A stretch of DNA of 64,000 nt from positions 29,006-93,005 of the forward strand of contig JBGAPT010000005.1 in assembly GCA_044221135.1 (NCBI GenBank), written 5' to 3'. Below are positions 43,801 to 51,802 of this stretch, piece after piece. The notes under the pieces were generated by a model. That model was not told the origin of the DNA and did not search any database. It worked only from the letters and a program-made list of their open reading frames with translations. Every line of letters starts with the position of its first letter. The stretch's first letter is position 1. The position numbers and the translations under genes were made by a program. Origin of the DNA: UBA4722 sp044221135 (lineage in GTDB: Bacteria; Pseudomonadota; Gammaproteobacteria; DSM-16500).

Positions 43801-45620
43801 GGTAAAATAATATAGCCATATTTTTTCCCATCAGCTTTTCGCATGACCCGACCTACAGACTGCACAATGTCTACAAGAGATTCCCGAGTATCAAAAAACA
43901 CTACCGCATCTAAAGTAGGTACATCGATACCTTCAGATAAACAGCGTGCATTTGAAAGAATGTTACATTGGCTTTCATCTATTTCATTTTTAAGCCAATC
44001 AAGTTTATTTTGTCGTACCTGAGCATTCATGGTTCCATCGACGTGCTCAATAGTGCAATTAATCATTCTATTATTATTTTTAACATCAGATTGTTGGTAA
44101 ATTTCAATGAGTCTTGTAAAAATTTCTCTGATCTGCTTAGATTTTTTAATGGAATTGGAAAATGCTACAGCACGATGCATCGGGGAGATATCTTCGAATA
44201 AATTTTCTTTTTGGCCTTTCTCATCAATAAGTACGAGACCTTGTTTTGAAAGACCTTTCCAGCTTCCAATAATTTCAGTTGCAAGAAGGGTATCAATAGC
44301 TTTTCGGTTATCGATTTTATAAATATTATTGTAATTGTTTGCTAATTTTGCCATTTCACTTTCATCAACTGCAACAATTAATACTTTATATTCTGAAAGC
44401 AAATCAAGATTCACAGCATTTCCAAAACCTAATCGATGAAATTCTCGACCAAAAAATTTCTCATTATCCATTGAAAACAAAGTTGCTTTGACTTCATTTG
44501 CTCGATTTTTTGAAGTGTCTGCATAAATACGAGGCGTTGCAGTCATATAAATGCGCTTTTTACTTCGAACTCTATCATTATCATGCACTTTAACAAACAT
44601 AGATGGTTTTTCATCAGGCAATGTTAATCCAGCAGTTCGGTGTGCTTCATCACATATAATAAGATCGAATTCAGCCAAACCATGTTGTTGAGCTTTAGAA
44701 AGTACTTGGATCGATTGGTAAGTGGAAAAAATTACTGTGTGACGATCTTTAGTTTGATTTTTTACCGCATTAATAAGTTTTCGTGCATCCGTTGTAGCAG
44801 GGTAAGCTAAATCATGGATAGGAAGATCTTCTTTGTCCTTACCCGCTTTTGTGTCTGAGCAAACTACAAACGCATGAATTGGTTGAATTGCTTCGGATGT
44901 CCACTCACGCAACGATTGAGAAACTAGAGAAATTGAAGGTGTTAAAAATAAAATGTGTCCGCCTTCTGGAACAATTTGTTCTGCTAGTCTTAATGTAGTA
45001 AAGGTCTTGCCTGTACCACAAGCCATGATAAGTTTACCTCTATCCATTTCTTTAAAGCCGTTAATGACATCCCTAATAGCTTCAATTTGATGTTCCATTA
45101 ATTTTTTCTTAGGCTTAAGACGGAGTTTTTCTGGATGGCTCGGACTAAACTGGCTCCAATCTATTGGACTATTATTTAAATCTTTTAAACATATACGAGA
45201 AACAGGGATTGATTGGTCTTCAAGTGCTTTCTGTGCGTTTGGACTCCATTCATCAGTTGTAGAAATAATAAGACGTTGACTGAAACCTTGTTTGCCATTC
45301 TTCGTTTGAAAACGTTTGCCTGATGCTGTAAAAAAAGAATCAATGTCTGCTTTCTGAATAGAGTGTTTCAGATCGAAAAATTTGCACTGGATTGCCCAAT
45401 AATCACCTGTTCCACGTTCACGCGCAACGAGATCTATCCCAACATCAGCTCCGCGGTGTTCTGGCCATTCAGACCATAGCCAAACATCTGAAAGTCGATC
45501 TGTATATTGCGGATCTGTTTTTAAATAATTGCTGATTAATCTTTCGAATAACATTCCTCGATTACGATTATTATCGGTTACTTTTGAAAATTCTGTTAAC
45601 AGATCGCGGATAGTAGTCAT
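40821..45620 (-). CDS. Type ISP restriction-modification enzyme (single polypeptide)
   Basis: About 1599 residues, close to LlaGI/LlaBIII length. Order: Mrr-like nuclease (GADVGIDLVARERG ... YWAIQCKF, about 60-85); SF2 translocase with Walker A ACGTGKTF, LIICDEAHR, IYMTATPR and SVGRVMRK (about 185-600); coupler; N6-adenine methyltransferase with LDPFCGTGTFLVR and IFGNPPYFSK (about 830-1060); a target recognition region (about 1180-1450); and a short helical end. It methylates host DNA and cleaves unmodified invaders after translocation. The start at 45620 follows GGAGAT. The recognition sequence cannot be deduced. Confidence 0.92.
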   Translation of the reverse strand: MTTIRDLLTEFSKVTDNNRNRGMLFERLISNYLKTDPQYTDRLSDVWLWSEWPEHRGADVGIDLVARERGTGDYWAIQCKFFDLKHSIQKADIDSFFTASGKRFQTKNGKQGFSQRLIISTTDEWSPNAQKALEDQSIPVSRICLKDLNNSPIDWSQFSPSHPEKLRLKPKKKLMEHQIEAIRDVINGFKEMDRGKLIMACGTGKTFTTLRLAEQIVPEGGHILFLTPSISLVSQSLREWTSEAIQPIHAFVVCSDTKAGKDKEDLPIHDLAYPATTDARKLINAVKNQTKDRHTVIFSTYQSIQVLSKAQQHGLAEFDLIICDEAHRTAGLTLPDEKPSMFVKVHDNDRVRSKKRIYMTATPRIYADTSKNRANEVKATLFSMDNEKFFGREFHRLGFGNAVNLDLLSEYKVLIVAVDESEMAKLANNYNNIYKIDNRKAIDTLLATEIIGSWKGLSKQGLVLIDEKGQKENLFEDISPMHRAVAFSNSIKKSKQIREIFTRLIEIYQQSDVKNNNRMINCTIEHVDGTMNAQVRQNKLDWLKNEIDESQCNILSNARCLSEGIDVPTLDAVVFFDTRESLVDIVQSVGRVMRKADGKKYGYIILPVCIPSEEIKDYNTYIENDPQFKGIWKVLKALRAHDESLVDEAEFRNKIKVISFSHRKHTEYSRQEQLLLDFPMLPIDAISQAVYAAIPKKFGDREYWSEWAKDISNVAEHLIVRIKDLITYNSILKKEFAAFLKGLQDTINPAVTDKEAIEMLAQHILTLPIFEALFAGNNFSENNPVAKALQAIVKKFDAAAVASETGELEKFYLNIRERISYAKCDKTKQDIIRNLYDTFFQNAFPHMAERLGIVYTPVPIVDFIINSVQFALKKHFKCNIGDKGVQILDPFCGTGTFLVRLIQSSLISSDNLVYKFKNELHANEIVLLAYYIATVNIETAFHEQTGMYNAFRGMVLADTFQMTEENDHTDKVVLPENNERAERQRSQPIRVIFGNPPYFSKQNSANDDNKNINYPTLDNFIQKTYAEKSTANLVKNLYDSYIRAIRWASNRIFDKGIVAFVTNGSFLDANNMDGLRKCLTQEYSTLYVFNLRGNARTQGEERRKEGGGIFGEGSRTPVAITIMIKDPTRNGPCKLHYYDIGDYLTKKEKFEIIAGFRDIGNINWQTLTPNIEGDWVNQRDPIFDNFIPLGEKSYLKKENKIFDVYSSGVVTGRDAWTYNMNRRKLTLNINKMINIFNTNSLRYKKLCCEEQKNQNLNIESTIDINPKHISWTRALKTAAKIGKKYKFEKRSITKSMYRPFTKEWLYFSNCFNEVVSQMPKLFPTLNHNNVVISITGVGIIKKFSCLVTNIISDFQMQNNSQCFSLYWYEKIDNKINKKNIISSKISNFDGYIRHNTITDWALNIFREHYIDKNISKEDIFWYIYGILHSPEYKQRFAANLKKMLPRIPFAKNFHEFCDSGRKLGKLHLNYEIIEPYSLKEEKRRQKEKKIDYRVSKMVFNKKDGKPDKSVIIYNEHIVLRDIPLEAYDYVVNGKSAIEWIMDRYQFMTDKASGITNDPNEWSDNPRYIIDLLKRIVRVSVESVRIVKNLPPLQETIRKF

Positions 45621-45653
45621 GCTGAATGCATCTCCTTGCATATTAACCAGCAT

Positions 45654-46259
45654 TACATTTTAAAAATCATCCCTATATACAAATTACTTCAAATAAAAAA
45701 ATTGGTATTCCATTTTTTGATAATGACAATTTTTGCTTTTTAATTGACAGGTTTATCTTGAAAGAAAAATAAGAGAGAAACTTATGACTCTTTAGCAAAT
45801 AACTAGTAAAGTAAAATATTTTCATATCGCGATCGAAAATTTTCAGAATAGCTAAATGGGCATCTGATAATTTTTTCTTTTCAGATTGAGCATCTGATCT
45901 CTGTCCTCGAGCCATCCCATGCCCCATAGAATTCAGAAACTAATTTTCCTGGTAACTAGCAGCTATTAAAAATTATTTGTTTAGTATATTGATTTTTTTA
46001 ATGTATTTGTTATTAACTCATGTTATGCGCTTCGACGTAAATTAGAGTTTACCCTTCACCAAATTAGGGTAATACCTTACGGATAATTATGAATATACAC
46101 CATTTGATGTTATTAATAATCTTCGCAGTTAAAATACCGCAAAATTTAATCAAATGACTACTCTTAGTCGTAATTAAAATTATCTATTAAAAACTGCGGA
46201 ATCTATCAAAAAAACTGATTTTAATAGTTCATTTTATTAATTTTTTATCAAATTGGTCA
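45654..46259. other. Gene-free interval between the R-M gene and the integrase
   Basis: The best open frame on the minus strand (45673-45927) begins with a polar MARGQRSDAQ-like segment but has no ribosome site, low-complexity composition afterwards and no paralogue here. The interval contains the ATGACTA/TAGTCGT dyad at 46153-46170. Nothing else supported is visible. Confidence 0.5.
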
Positions 46260-47444
46260 TCAATCAATAATTTCTTTTAATTTATTTGCCCATGCTGTAA
46301 GGGCTAACCGCTTTTCGTCATCATAACTATGTTTAATGTAATGTTGCTCGGTCACACCTCTTTTAGCATGATTTAGTACACGGCTTAACGTCTCACCAGG
46401 AACCCGCAAAGCAGCCATATGGGTTGCTCCCGTACGGCGGCAATCATGTACACAAAAGTTTTTTATATCTGAAAACGATTGCATACTGCGTCGTAAGGCA
46501 TGATCAACGGATTGACCGCGTATGGGTACGTTTGTGCGTTCAGATGGAAAAAGCCATCGTGAATCACTGCTGATTTTTTTGACTTCCTTTAATAATTCTA
46601 CAGCTAAATCTGAGAGAGGCACACGATGAGCTTGTTTATTTTTGGCTTTGCTTGCTGGGATGGTCCATACCTTAGCACGCAGATCAAATTCGCTCCATTC
46701 TGAAGAAATCACTTCGCTTTTACGTTGTGCTGTCACCAATAAAAATTTCAATGCAAGCTTCACCGCTTCTGACATAGGAGCATCCTTTAAACCATGCCAA
46801 ACTATTTTGATTTCGTCCATAGACAAATAGCGATCACGACGATTTTCTTTTGCAGGCGCTTCAATCATAATACAAGGAGTGGATTCAAGAATGGCACGTT
46901 TAATAGCAAAATTAAACATCCTACGAACACAAGCCAGTGTACGGTTCGCAATAATAGGCGATCCTCGTTCTTTGATTTTGTCTAACATCTGGATAACATC
47001 ACGTCGCGTAATATCTTTGGCCTTACGCTTTCCCCATGTAGGCAATATGTCTTTTTTCAACATGCGCTCATCTTCCTTCCATGATCGTTTATTGGGCTTG
47101 GCGTGTTTTTCTAGATACTCTTCAATTAAACCTTCTACGGTAGAAGCATCACGTGCTTCTAGCTTGTCTTTCGCTTTCTCAAGAGCGGGGTCTATACTGC
47201 TATTAAGTTTCTTTAACGCTTCATGGTGTAACTCTTTGGCTTTGGCCAGGCTGCAATGAGGATACTTTCCTAATGTCATACGCCTTTTGCGTCCAGCAAA
47301 ATGATAGATATAAATAAAAGATTTTTCGCCGGAAGGAAAAACGGTAATGCCAAAGCCATTCCCGCTTTTCTCACGAACATCATAAAATTTAGTTTGGCCT
47401 TGTTTAGGTTTTAGCGATTTAATAAATCTTTCTGTAAATTGCAT
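46260..47444 (-). CDS. int: P4-type tyrosine integrase (DUF4102 N-terminus)
   Basis: A 394-residue integrase: N-terminal DUF4102 arm-binding domain (RFIKSLKPKQGQTKFYDV, YIYHFAGRKRRMTLGKYP), core-binding domain, and catalytic residues Arg in VTAQRKSEVISSEW, Lys in KNKQAHRVPL, H-x-x-R in VHDCRRTGATHM, His in VLNHAKRG and Tyr in TEQHYIKHSY. It lies 216 bases from the tRNA-Thr 3' copy with AACGTTCC repeats between, the usual int-attP arrangement. It is the likely enzyme for insertion at the tRNA. GAGGAT precedes the ATG. Confidence 0.93.
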   Translation of the reverse strand: MQFTERFIKSLKPKQGQTKFYDVREKSGNGFGITVFPSGEKSFIYIYHFAGRKRRMTLGKYPHCSLAKAKELHHEALKKLNSSIDPALEKAKDKLEARDASTVEGLIEEYLEKHAKPNKRSWKEDERMLKKDILPTWGKRKAKDITRRDVIQMLDKIKERGSPIIANRTLACVRRMFNFAIKRAILESTPCIMIEAPAKENRRDRYLSMDEIKIVWHGLKDAPMSEAVKLALKFLLVTAQRKSEVISSEWSEFDLRAKVWTIPASKAKNKQAHRVPLSDLAVELLKEVKKISSDSRWLFPSERTNVPIRGQSVDHALRRSMQSFSDIKNFCVHDCRRTGATHMAALRVPGETLSRVLNHAKRGVTEQHYIKHSYDDEKRLALTAWANKLKEIID

Positions 47445-47477
47445 AAAAAATCCTCAATCGGTGCGGAATTAGTTATG

Positions 47478-47525
47478 GGAACGTTTTTTGATAAACGTTC
47501 CTTAAAACGTTCCTGTAAGATGCTG
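47478..47525 (+). repeat. Integrase arm-type repeats, right end
   Basis: GGAACGTT (47478-47485, inverted), AACGTTCC (47494-47501) and AACGTTCC (47506-47513) followed by TGTAAGATGCT. The set lies between the integrase start and the att core and recurs in shorter form at 251-280. It is consistent with integrase arm-binding sites or an integrase autoregulatory region. Confidence 0.5.
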
Positions 47526-47659
47526 GCAATGCATGATGCCTGATGATAAACGTTGAAGCAATAGAAATGTAATAATATGTTAAAAATTAGTATATTATAA
47601 TTGTTAAAGCGGTAGTCATGAGGAATGGTGAATAACCGTGAACACAGTGTATTGCCCGT

Positions 47660-47701
47660 TTCGTAATCAGTAGGTCGTGAGTTCGACTCTCGCCGTCGGC
47701 A
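47660..47701 (+). other. Right attachment site (displaced tRNA-Thr 3' half)
   Basis: TTCGTAATCAGTAGGTCG, then a well-paired T-arm GTGAG-TTCGACT-CTCGC and acceptor CGTCGGC with discriminator A. It lacks the 5' half and the CCA, so it is not a tRNA gene. The T-arm differs from the tRNA at 118-193, as expected if recombination in the anticodon loop swapped the 3' halves. Confidence 0.7.
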
Positions 47702-47839
47702 GAATAAAATCAATAGGTTACAGATTGTTTCAAAAATTTTAGTTTGATGGTGCTATGGCGGTGCTAGGATGTAATTGGACTTCGTATGATATAATTTAGT
47801 GTGAATAATAATTCTTATCTTTTTACAAGGAGAATAGTT

Positions 47840-48103
47840 ATGAGCACTCTCTCACTTATATCAGGCCAAAAACCCCACCCTCCGATGAAAGCAAAAGGTA
47901 AGTGTAAATGCTGCGGTGGTAAGCATAGTATAAATAAAAATGATAATTATTTTGCTATTCCAAATAGACGGATTAAAGGGCCCTTTACCCCAACTCCCAA
48001 AAGATATTGTATAAGCTGCTTTAAAAAAATAATGAAAAAAACACAGAAAGACTTGGAAGAGTGTCAAAAAAATCTAACTAACTGTATTTATTCAAAAGAA
48101 TAA
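47840..48103 (+). CDS. Small zinc-ribbon protein
   Basis: An 87-residue protein with two Cys pairs, GKCKCCGGKH and KRYCISCFKK, about 40 residues apart, followed by a charged helix. The start at 47840 follows AAGGAG. It lies 87 bases upstream of the HEPN/RES gene on the same strand and may be its partner. No catalytic motif is visible; nucleic-acid binding is a reasonable guess. Confidence 0.65.
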   Translation: MSTLSLISGQKPHPPMKAKGKCKCCGGKHSINKNDNYFAIPNRRIKGPFTPTPKRYCISCFKKIMKKTQKDLEECQKNLTNCIYSKE

Positions 48104-48190
48104 ATATCGATTTTTTATCTCACTATTTTTGTAATGTTTGATTAGGCTTCAATGCTAAGATATAACTACTAGCAAATTTGTGGAGGAGTT

Positions 48191-49393
48191 ATGGGGAGAG
48201 CAAAGGAAAGAGCTGATGAAATTGCTGCTCGGGGCTATTATGATATAGAAAAATTTGTTTGTACAAAATGCGTCAATGATAAATTTCTTAGAAGAGCTAT
48301 TAATTTAAACGCGTCAAGCGAAACCTGTGATTATTGTCATAAAAAATCTAAAAATAAAAATATTGCTGCGTCAGTGGAAGTTATTATTGATTTAATACTT
48401 AAGGGATTTGAATATGAGTGGGAAAATCCACTTAATGAATTAAGGTATGTTTCGTCTGAGGGAGGATGGCAAGGAGAGGTGTTAGATAATTGGGACATAT
48501 CCGAATACATTCAAGACGAAGCTGAAATTGAAAATATAGAGTTACTTAAAGATATCCGTGAATCACTTGTTGATAGAGAATGGTGTAAACCAAATCGTGC
48601 TAGTTGGGAAGATACTCTAAACTTTAGTTGGAATACTTTTACTAATCTAATTAAACATAAATATAGATATACTTTTTATCAAATTCCAGAAGATGCTTAT
48701 AGAAATTCATGCGAAGAATACATTTCGCCTAAAAAAATTCTTACTGTAATAGGGAAAATTATAAATACTCACAGGGGATTAATAACTCAACTTTCTAAAG
48801 ACACCGAAATTTTTAGAGTACGTTGGTTTGAAGAAAAACCTAATGTAGCTTTATTAACAGCAAAACTGTTGGGTGCTCCTCCTCAAGAATGTGCCGTAGT
48901 TACAAATAGAATGAGCCCTTCTGGTATTCCTTTATTTTATGGAGCATTAGATCAACAAACTGCTTTTATTGAAACGGTAAAAGATGAAAAGGCTAGATAT
49001 TGTGTAATAGCTAAATTTAAGGCTTTGCGCAATCTTAAAATATTAAATCTATGTTCTTTGCCAAAAATGCCTAGTTTATTTGATAAAAAAAATAGAGGTA
49101 CTAGAGATGTAATAAGATTTCTTAGAAAATTTTCAGATAACATATGTTGTCCGATAGAAAGAGATGGTCGAGAGCATATTGAATATGTTCCTACGCAAGT
49201 GTTATCTGAGTATTTCAGATATATTTTTAAATATAAGAAGAAAAAAATTGATGGAATTTTATATCCAAGCTCAAAAACACGTGGTTCTTGCTGTTCATTA
49301 TTTATTGAAAATGATGAATGCATAGACCCAAATAATAATTTATCTGAAACATATACTTTATGTTTGATGAACGTTATTCATAACAATGAATAA
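48191..49393 (+). CDS. HEPN/RES-domain toxin-like protein
   Basis: A 400-residue protein. The N-terminus has a zinc ribbon (FVCTKCVND, ETCDYCHKKSK) followed by a helical region typical of HEPN/RES N-terminal domains. The C-terminal RES domain (about 205-390) has Arg in TEIFRVRWFEEK, FYGALDQQTAFIET with the Glu, and a Ser in YPSSKTRGSCCSLF. RES toxins (as in RES-Xre systems) degrade NAD+. No antitoxin of the Xre/DUF2384 type is adjacent; the small zinc-ribbon gene upstream is the only candidate. GGAGGAG precedes the ATG. Confidence 0.8.
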   Translation: MGRAKERADEIAARGYYDIEKFVCTKCVNDKFLRRAINLNASSETCDYCHKKSKNKNIAASVEVIIDLILKGFEYEWENPLNELRYVSSEGGWQGEVLDNWDISEYIQDEAEIENIELLKDIRESLVDREWCKPNRASWEDTLNFSWNTFTNLIKHKYRYTFYQIPEDAYRNSCEEYISPKKILTVIGKIINTHRGLITQLSKDTEIFRVRWFEEKPNVALLTAKLLGAPPQECAVVTNRMSPSGIPLFYGALDQQTAFIETVKDEKARYCVIAKFKALRNLKILNLCSLPKMPSLFDKKNRGTRDVIRFLRKFSDNICCPIERDGREHIEYVPTQVLSEYFRYIFKYKKKKIDGILYPSSKTRGSCCSLFIENDECIDPNNNLSETYTLCLMNVIHNNE

Positions 49394-49599
49394 TTAGGAT
49401 GTTACTAGTGACTGTACTTTGGACATATAGTTCGTCTTTACATGGGAATGATAAAAAAAACATATTGATCATGATACGAGTAGAAGCTTCGTATTTCTTA
49501 GAATTAAATTAAATATTCAATTGAATTAATAATTTTTTAAAAAATATTGAATGCAATACCAAAGTACAGTGCATCACACATAGAGTGCAACCTAAAAAA

Positions 49600-50940
49600 T
49601 CAAAGTTTCTTGTTTTCTTCTATGATAAGATTTTTTAACATTTTTTTATGAGAATTTACTTGCCTTTTCGCCGCAGGATCGCCAGTAATTTTAGATACCT
49701 TAGTAGCATATTTTGGCATAGATTGGGGGCCTATATCTGTTAGCTTCCAATATAGGGTCTTTGACCTTATTTTGTCCTTTTTAAAATGTTTTGCAGTGCG
49801 ACGCGCATTGCGCACAGCGTATTTCATTTTTCTTTGGTGTCTCGCAATGGTGGAGTGTCGTAGAGTTTTTTTCGCTCCATTAAAACACAGGCCCAGATAT
49901 TGGACTGAACCTGTTGTCCAAGTGTCATCATTATTTTTCACCTGGCAAATAACTTTATTGCTTTCATGCTGAAATTTTGCAATTTCTGTTTTTTCTTTAT
50001 TGATTTTTAACGTTCCACCTTGTTCCCAAAGCTTTGTATCTAGTGCTTGCTCAATAAAAGGTTCACATTCGAGTGGGCAAATAATCATTATATCATCTGA
50101 ATACCTCCAATACATGCCTTCCATTGACTTAATATAATTATTCATAAAAATATCAAAGTTGATCATTGCTATATTGGATAATACAGCTGAAATTGGAGTA
50201 CCTTGCGGTATACCACGATCTTTCCAATTGCTACCATCAGAATTAGTAATAATAAGACTCTTATATCCTTGTTCACGTCTGTCAATCTTTTTATGAAAAT
50301 CATCAGGGTTACATAGAGGTTTTGTTGATTTCTTTAAATGTTCCTGCTTTAGATCTAAAGCAGCAAGACATGCTGATAAATCAATTCGACTAAAATGAGT
50401 AATTGATTTAAATAAATTATAATGGTCGTCTGGAAGTACATCGCTTCCTAATACATCGCACCATTGTTTTTTTAAAATCAAATGATAAATGTTATCAAAA
50501 AAACCACTGATATCCATTGCATACACAATACATGAGCGTCGCTTTTTAATTTCTTCAAAAGCAGCATTAGCCATGTGTATGTTACAACCTTTTCCCGATC
50601 TATATGCTAGCACACAATCGTCAATGCCAAACTCTCTTCGTAAAGATGCATAGCGAGCCTCAAGAGTATTAGCATAATAAGCATATATCTGAGCATCTAA
50701 GTGCGCAGCATAACATATCAATCTATTTTTATGCCGAACACGCGATGTACCATCACTTTTAAACCCTTTAAAACGACGTTCACGCTTTTCATATGACAAT
50801 AAGGGCCAAAAATTATGATTCTTAACTTTATGAATAGAGGTAACAATTTTTTTCGCAGTTAGAAAATTAAGTGGATAGTCAAAATGTCTATAACCTCGAC
50901 TAATAAACCATCCATCTTTTTTTATTTTTTTGTTGTACAT
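49600..50940 (-). CDS. Antiviral reverse transcriptase, DRT2/UG2-like
   Basis: A 446-residue reverse transcriptase. N-terminal SRGYRHFDYPLNFLTAKKIV and RLICYAAHLDAQIYAYY, then DDCVLAYR, motif A YAMDISGFFDNI, ILKKQWCDVLGS, motif B GIPQGTPISAVLSN, motif C YWRYSDDIMII, motif D INKEKTEI and motif E VQYLGLCF. The RGY-HFD start, DDCVLA-R and WC--LG blocks agree with what I recall of the DRT2 (UG2) defence family, not group II intron or retron RTs; there is no maturase domain. DRT2 copies an adjacent ncRNA into concatemeric cDNA on phage infection. The start at 50940 is chosen because the frame further upstream crosses a strong hairpin. Confidence 0.75.
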   Translation of the reverse strand: MYNKKIKKDGWFISRGYRHFDYPLNFLTAKKIVTSIHKVKNHNFWPLLSYEKRERRFKGFKSDGTSRVRHKNRLICYAAHLDAQIYAYYANTLEARYASLRREFGIDDCVLAYRSGKGCNIHMANAAFEEIKKRRSCIVYAMDISGFFDNIYHLILKKQWCDVLGSDVLPDDHYNLFKSITHFSRIDLSACLAALDLKQEHLKKSTKPLCNPDDFHKKIDRREQGYKSLIITNSDGSNWKDRGIPQGTPISAVLSNIAMINFDIFMNNYIKSMEGMYWRYSDDIMIICPLECEPFIEQALDTKLWEQGGTLKINKEKTEIAKFQHESNKVICQVKNNDDTWTTGSVQYLGLCFNGAKKTLRHSTIARHQRKMKYAVRNARRTAKHFKKDKIRSKTLYWKLTDIGPQSMPKYATKVSKITGDPAAKRQVNSHKKMLKNLIIEENKKL

Positions 50941-51160
50941 ATATATACTGCTTAGCAAACTCAGGAGAGCCTCTATGAACTTGTGCCTGTTCCGGGCATC
51001 TCCTGAGAACTCTGGAATATAACTTCCAACACACAAGATTTGTAGATTAAAGTTCGACCTAAACGCTAGTTACCAACGCTGATCAAACTCTTTTCTTCTT
51101 GCACTTTTCATCCGCACCCTTAGGTTGCTTCGGCACATATAGCTAACAAGCCTTGTTATA
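50941..51160 (-). ncRNA. Candidate template ncRNA upstream of the DRT2-like RT
   Basis: Minus strand, immediately 5' of the RT gene. A perfect 9-bp stem CTCAGGAGA (50960-50968) with TCTCCTGAG (50999-51007) encloses TGCC/GGCA and an ACAAG. Further 5' are TGGAA-GTTATA-TTCCA and TAACAAG-G-CTTGTTA. DRT2 systems encode a structured ncRNA in this position, used as the RT template. Exact ends are not determinable from sequence; the divergent small gene at 51178 sets the outer limit. Confidence 0.5.
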
Positions 51161-51177
51161 ATAACGAGGAGATTCAA

Positions 51178-51480
51178 ATGAATCTAAACATCATGATCAT
51201 AATATGCTTGAGGATTGCTCTGTTAGTTATAGTTATTGAAATTAACCTTACTACTGAGACGAAACATGTGAGATCGCTCTTTACAGTTTCAACATCCTTC
51301 CACCATGACCATTCATGGAGTGATAAAGATAATACTACAAGAAAAAGAATTAAAAAAGCCCTAAATTATTTATATTGTGCGAATTTTTTCCTTGGCTGGT
51401 TATTGATTACTCCTAGATCAATTTGCGTTTGGTTTTATTTTAAAATAAGGTTAAAAATTGATCGACCGATGATTTACTGA
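51178..51480 (+). CDS. Small hypothetical membrane protein divergent from the RT
   Basis: A 100-residue protein: an N-terminal hydrophobic segment (IMIIICLRIALLVIVIEI), a polar middle and a second hydrophobic segment (LYCANFFLGWLLITPRSICVWF). A TATAAT box at about 51155-51160 and GAGGAG before the ATG support expression. Its promoter overlaps the RT ncRNA region. No family recognised; it could be an accessory gene of the RT or the last gene of module 2. Confidence 0.5.
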   Translation: MNLNIMIIICLRIALLVIVIEINLTTETKHVRSLFTVSTSFHHDHSWSDKDNTTRKRIKKALNYLYCANFFLGWLLITPRSICVWFYFKIRLKIDRPMIY

Positions 51481-51527
51481 TTAAAATAATGTATCTTGGG
51501 ATTATTATTTGAACTGTAGAACTTCTT

Positions 51528-51740
51528 CTAGTTTTTTTCAGATTGATTAATAATTCGGCTAGTAATGAAATTATCTAGATCAGACTTACGGTATTTCGCC
51601 AAGCGGCCAATTTTCACGACAGGTAAGTTATATCTTTTAGTGCATAGCCAAACGGCTAAAGTACCTTCAGTAACATTGAGATAATGTGCGGCTTCTTTTC
51701 GAGACAATAATTCACTTTGGAAAAGCTTTTCTTTTTGCAT
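51528..51740 (-). CDS. Excisionase-family helix-turn-helix protein, module 2
   Basis: A 70-residue protein of the HTH_17/excisionase type: SRKEAAHYLNVTEGTLAVWL, then VVKIGRLAKYRKSDLDNFI. Such proteins steer integrases toward excision or act as small regulators. It occupies the place held by the AlpA-type gene in module 1 but is not its orthologue. AGGAA lies upstream of the ATG. It is 62 bases downstream of the recombinase gene. Confidence 0.78.
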   Translation of the reverse strand: MQKEKLFQSELLSRKEAAHYLNVTEGTLAVWLCTKRYNLPVVKIGRLAKYRKSDLDNFITSRIINQSEKN

Positions 51741-51802
51741 GAGAAAGATTCCTGAATTATAGAAGATGGTTTTGTTTGGAAATAATGTGATATGAATATT
51801 TT

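Noticed and set aside
45673..45927. 84-residue protein upstream of the type ISP gene
   Set aside because: No ribosome site, low-complexity second half and no paralogue; likely chance.
47660..47701. Second complete tRNA gene
   Set aside because: Only the 3' half is present; no acceptor 5' strand or D-arm precedes it.
47411..47713. 100-residue frame containing RRRESNSRPTDYE on the minus strand
   Set aside because: This is the translated tRNA 3' half and integrase upstream region, a well-known spurious annotation, and it has no ribosome site.
49600..50940. Group II intron or retron reverse transcriptase
   Set aside because: There is no maturase or endonuclease domain, no intron domain V/VI structure nearby, and the RT blocks fit the DRT2-like group better.
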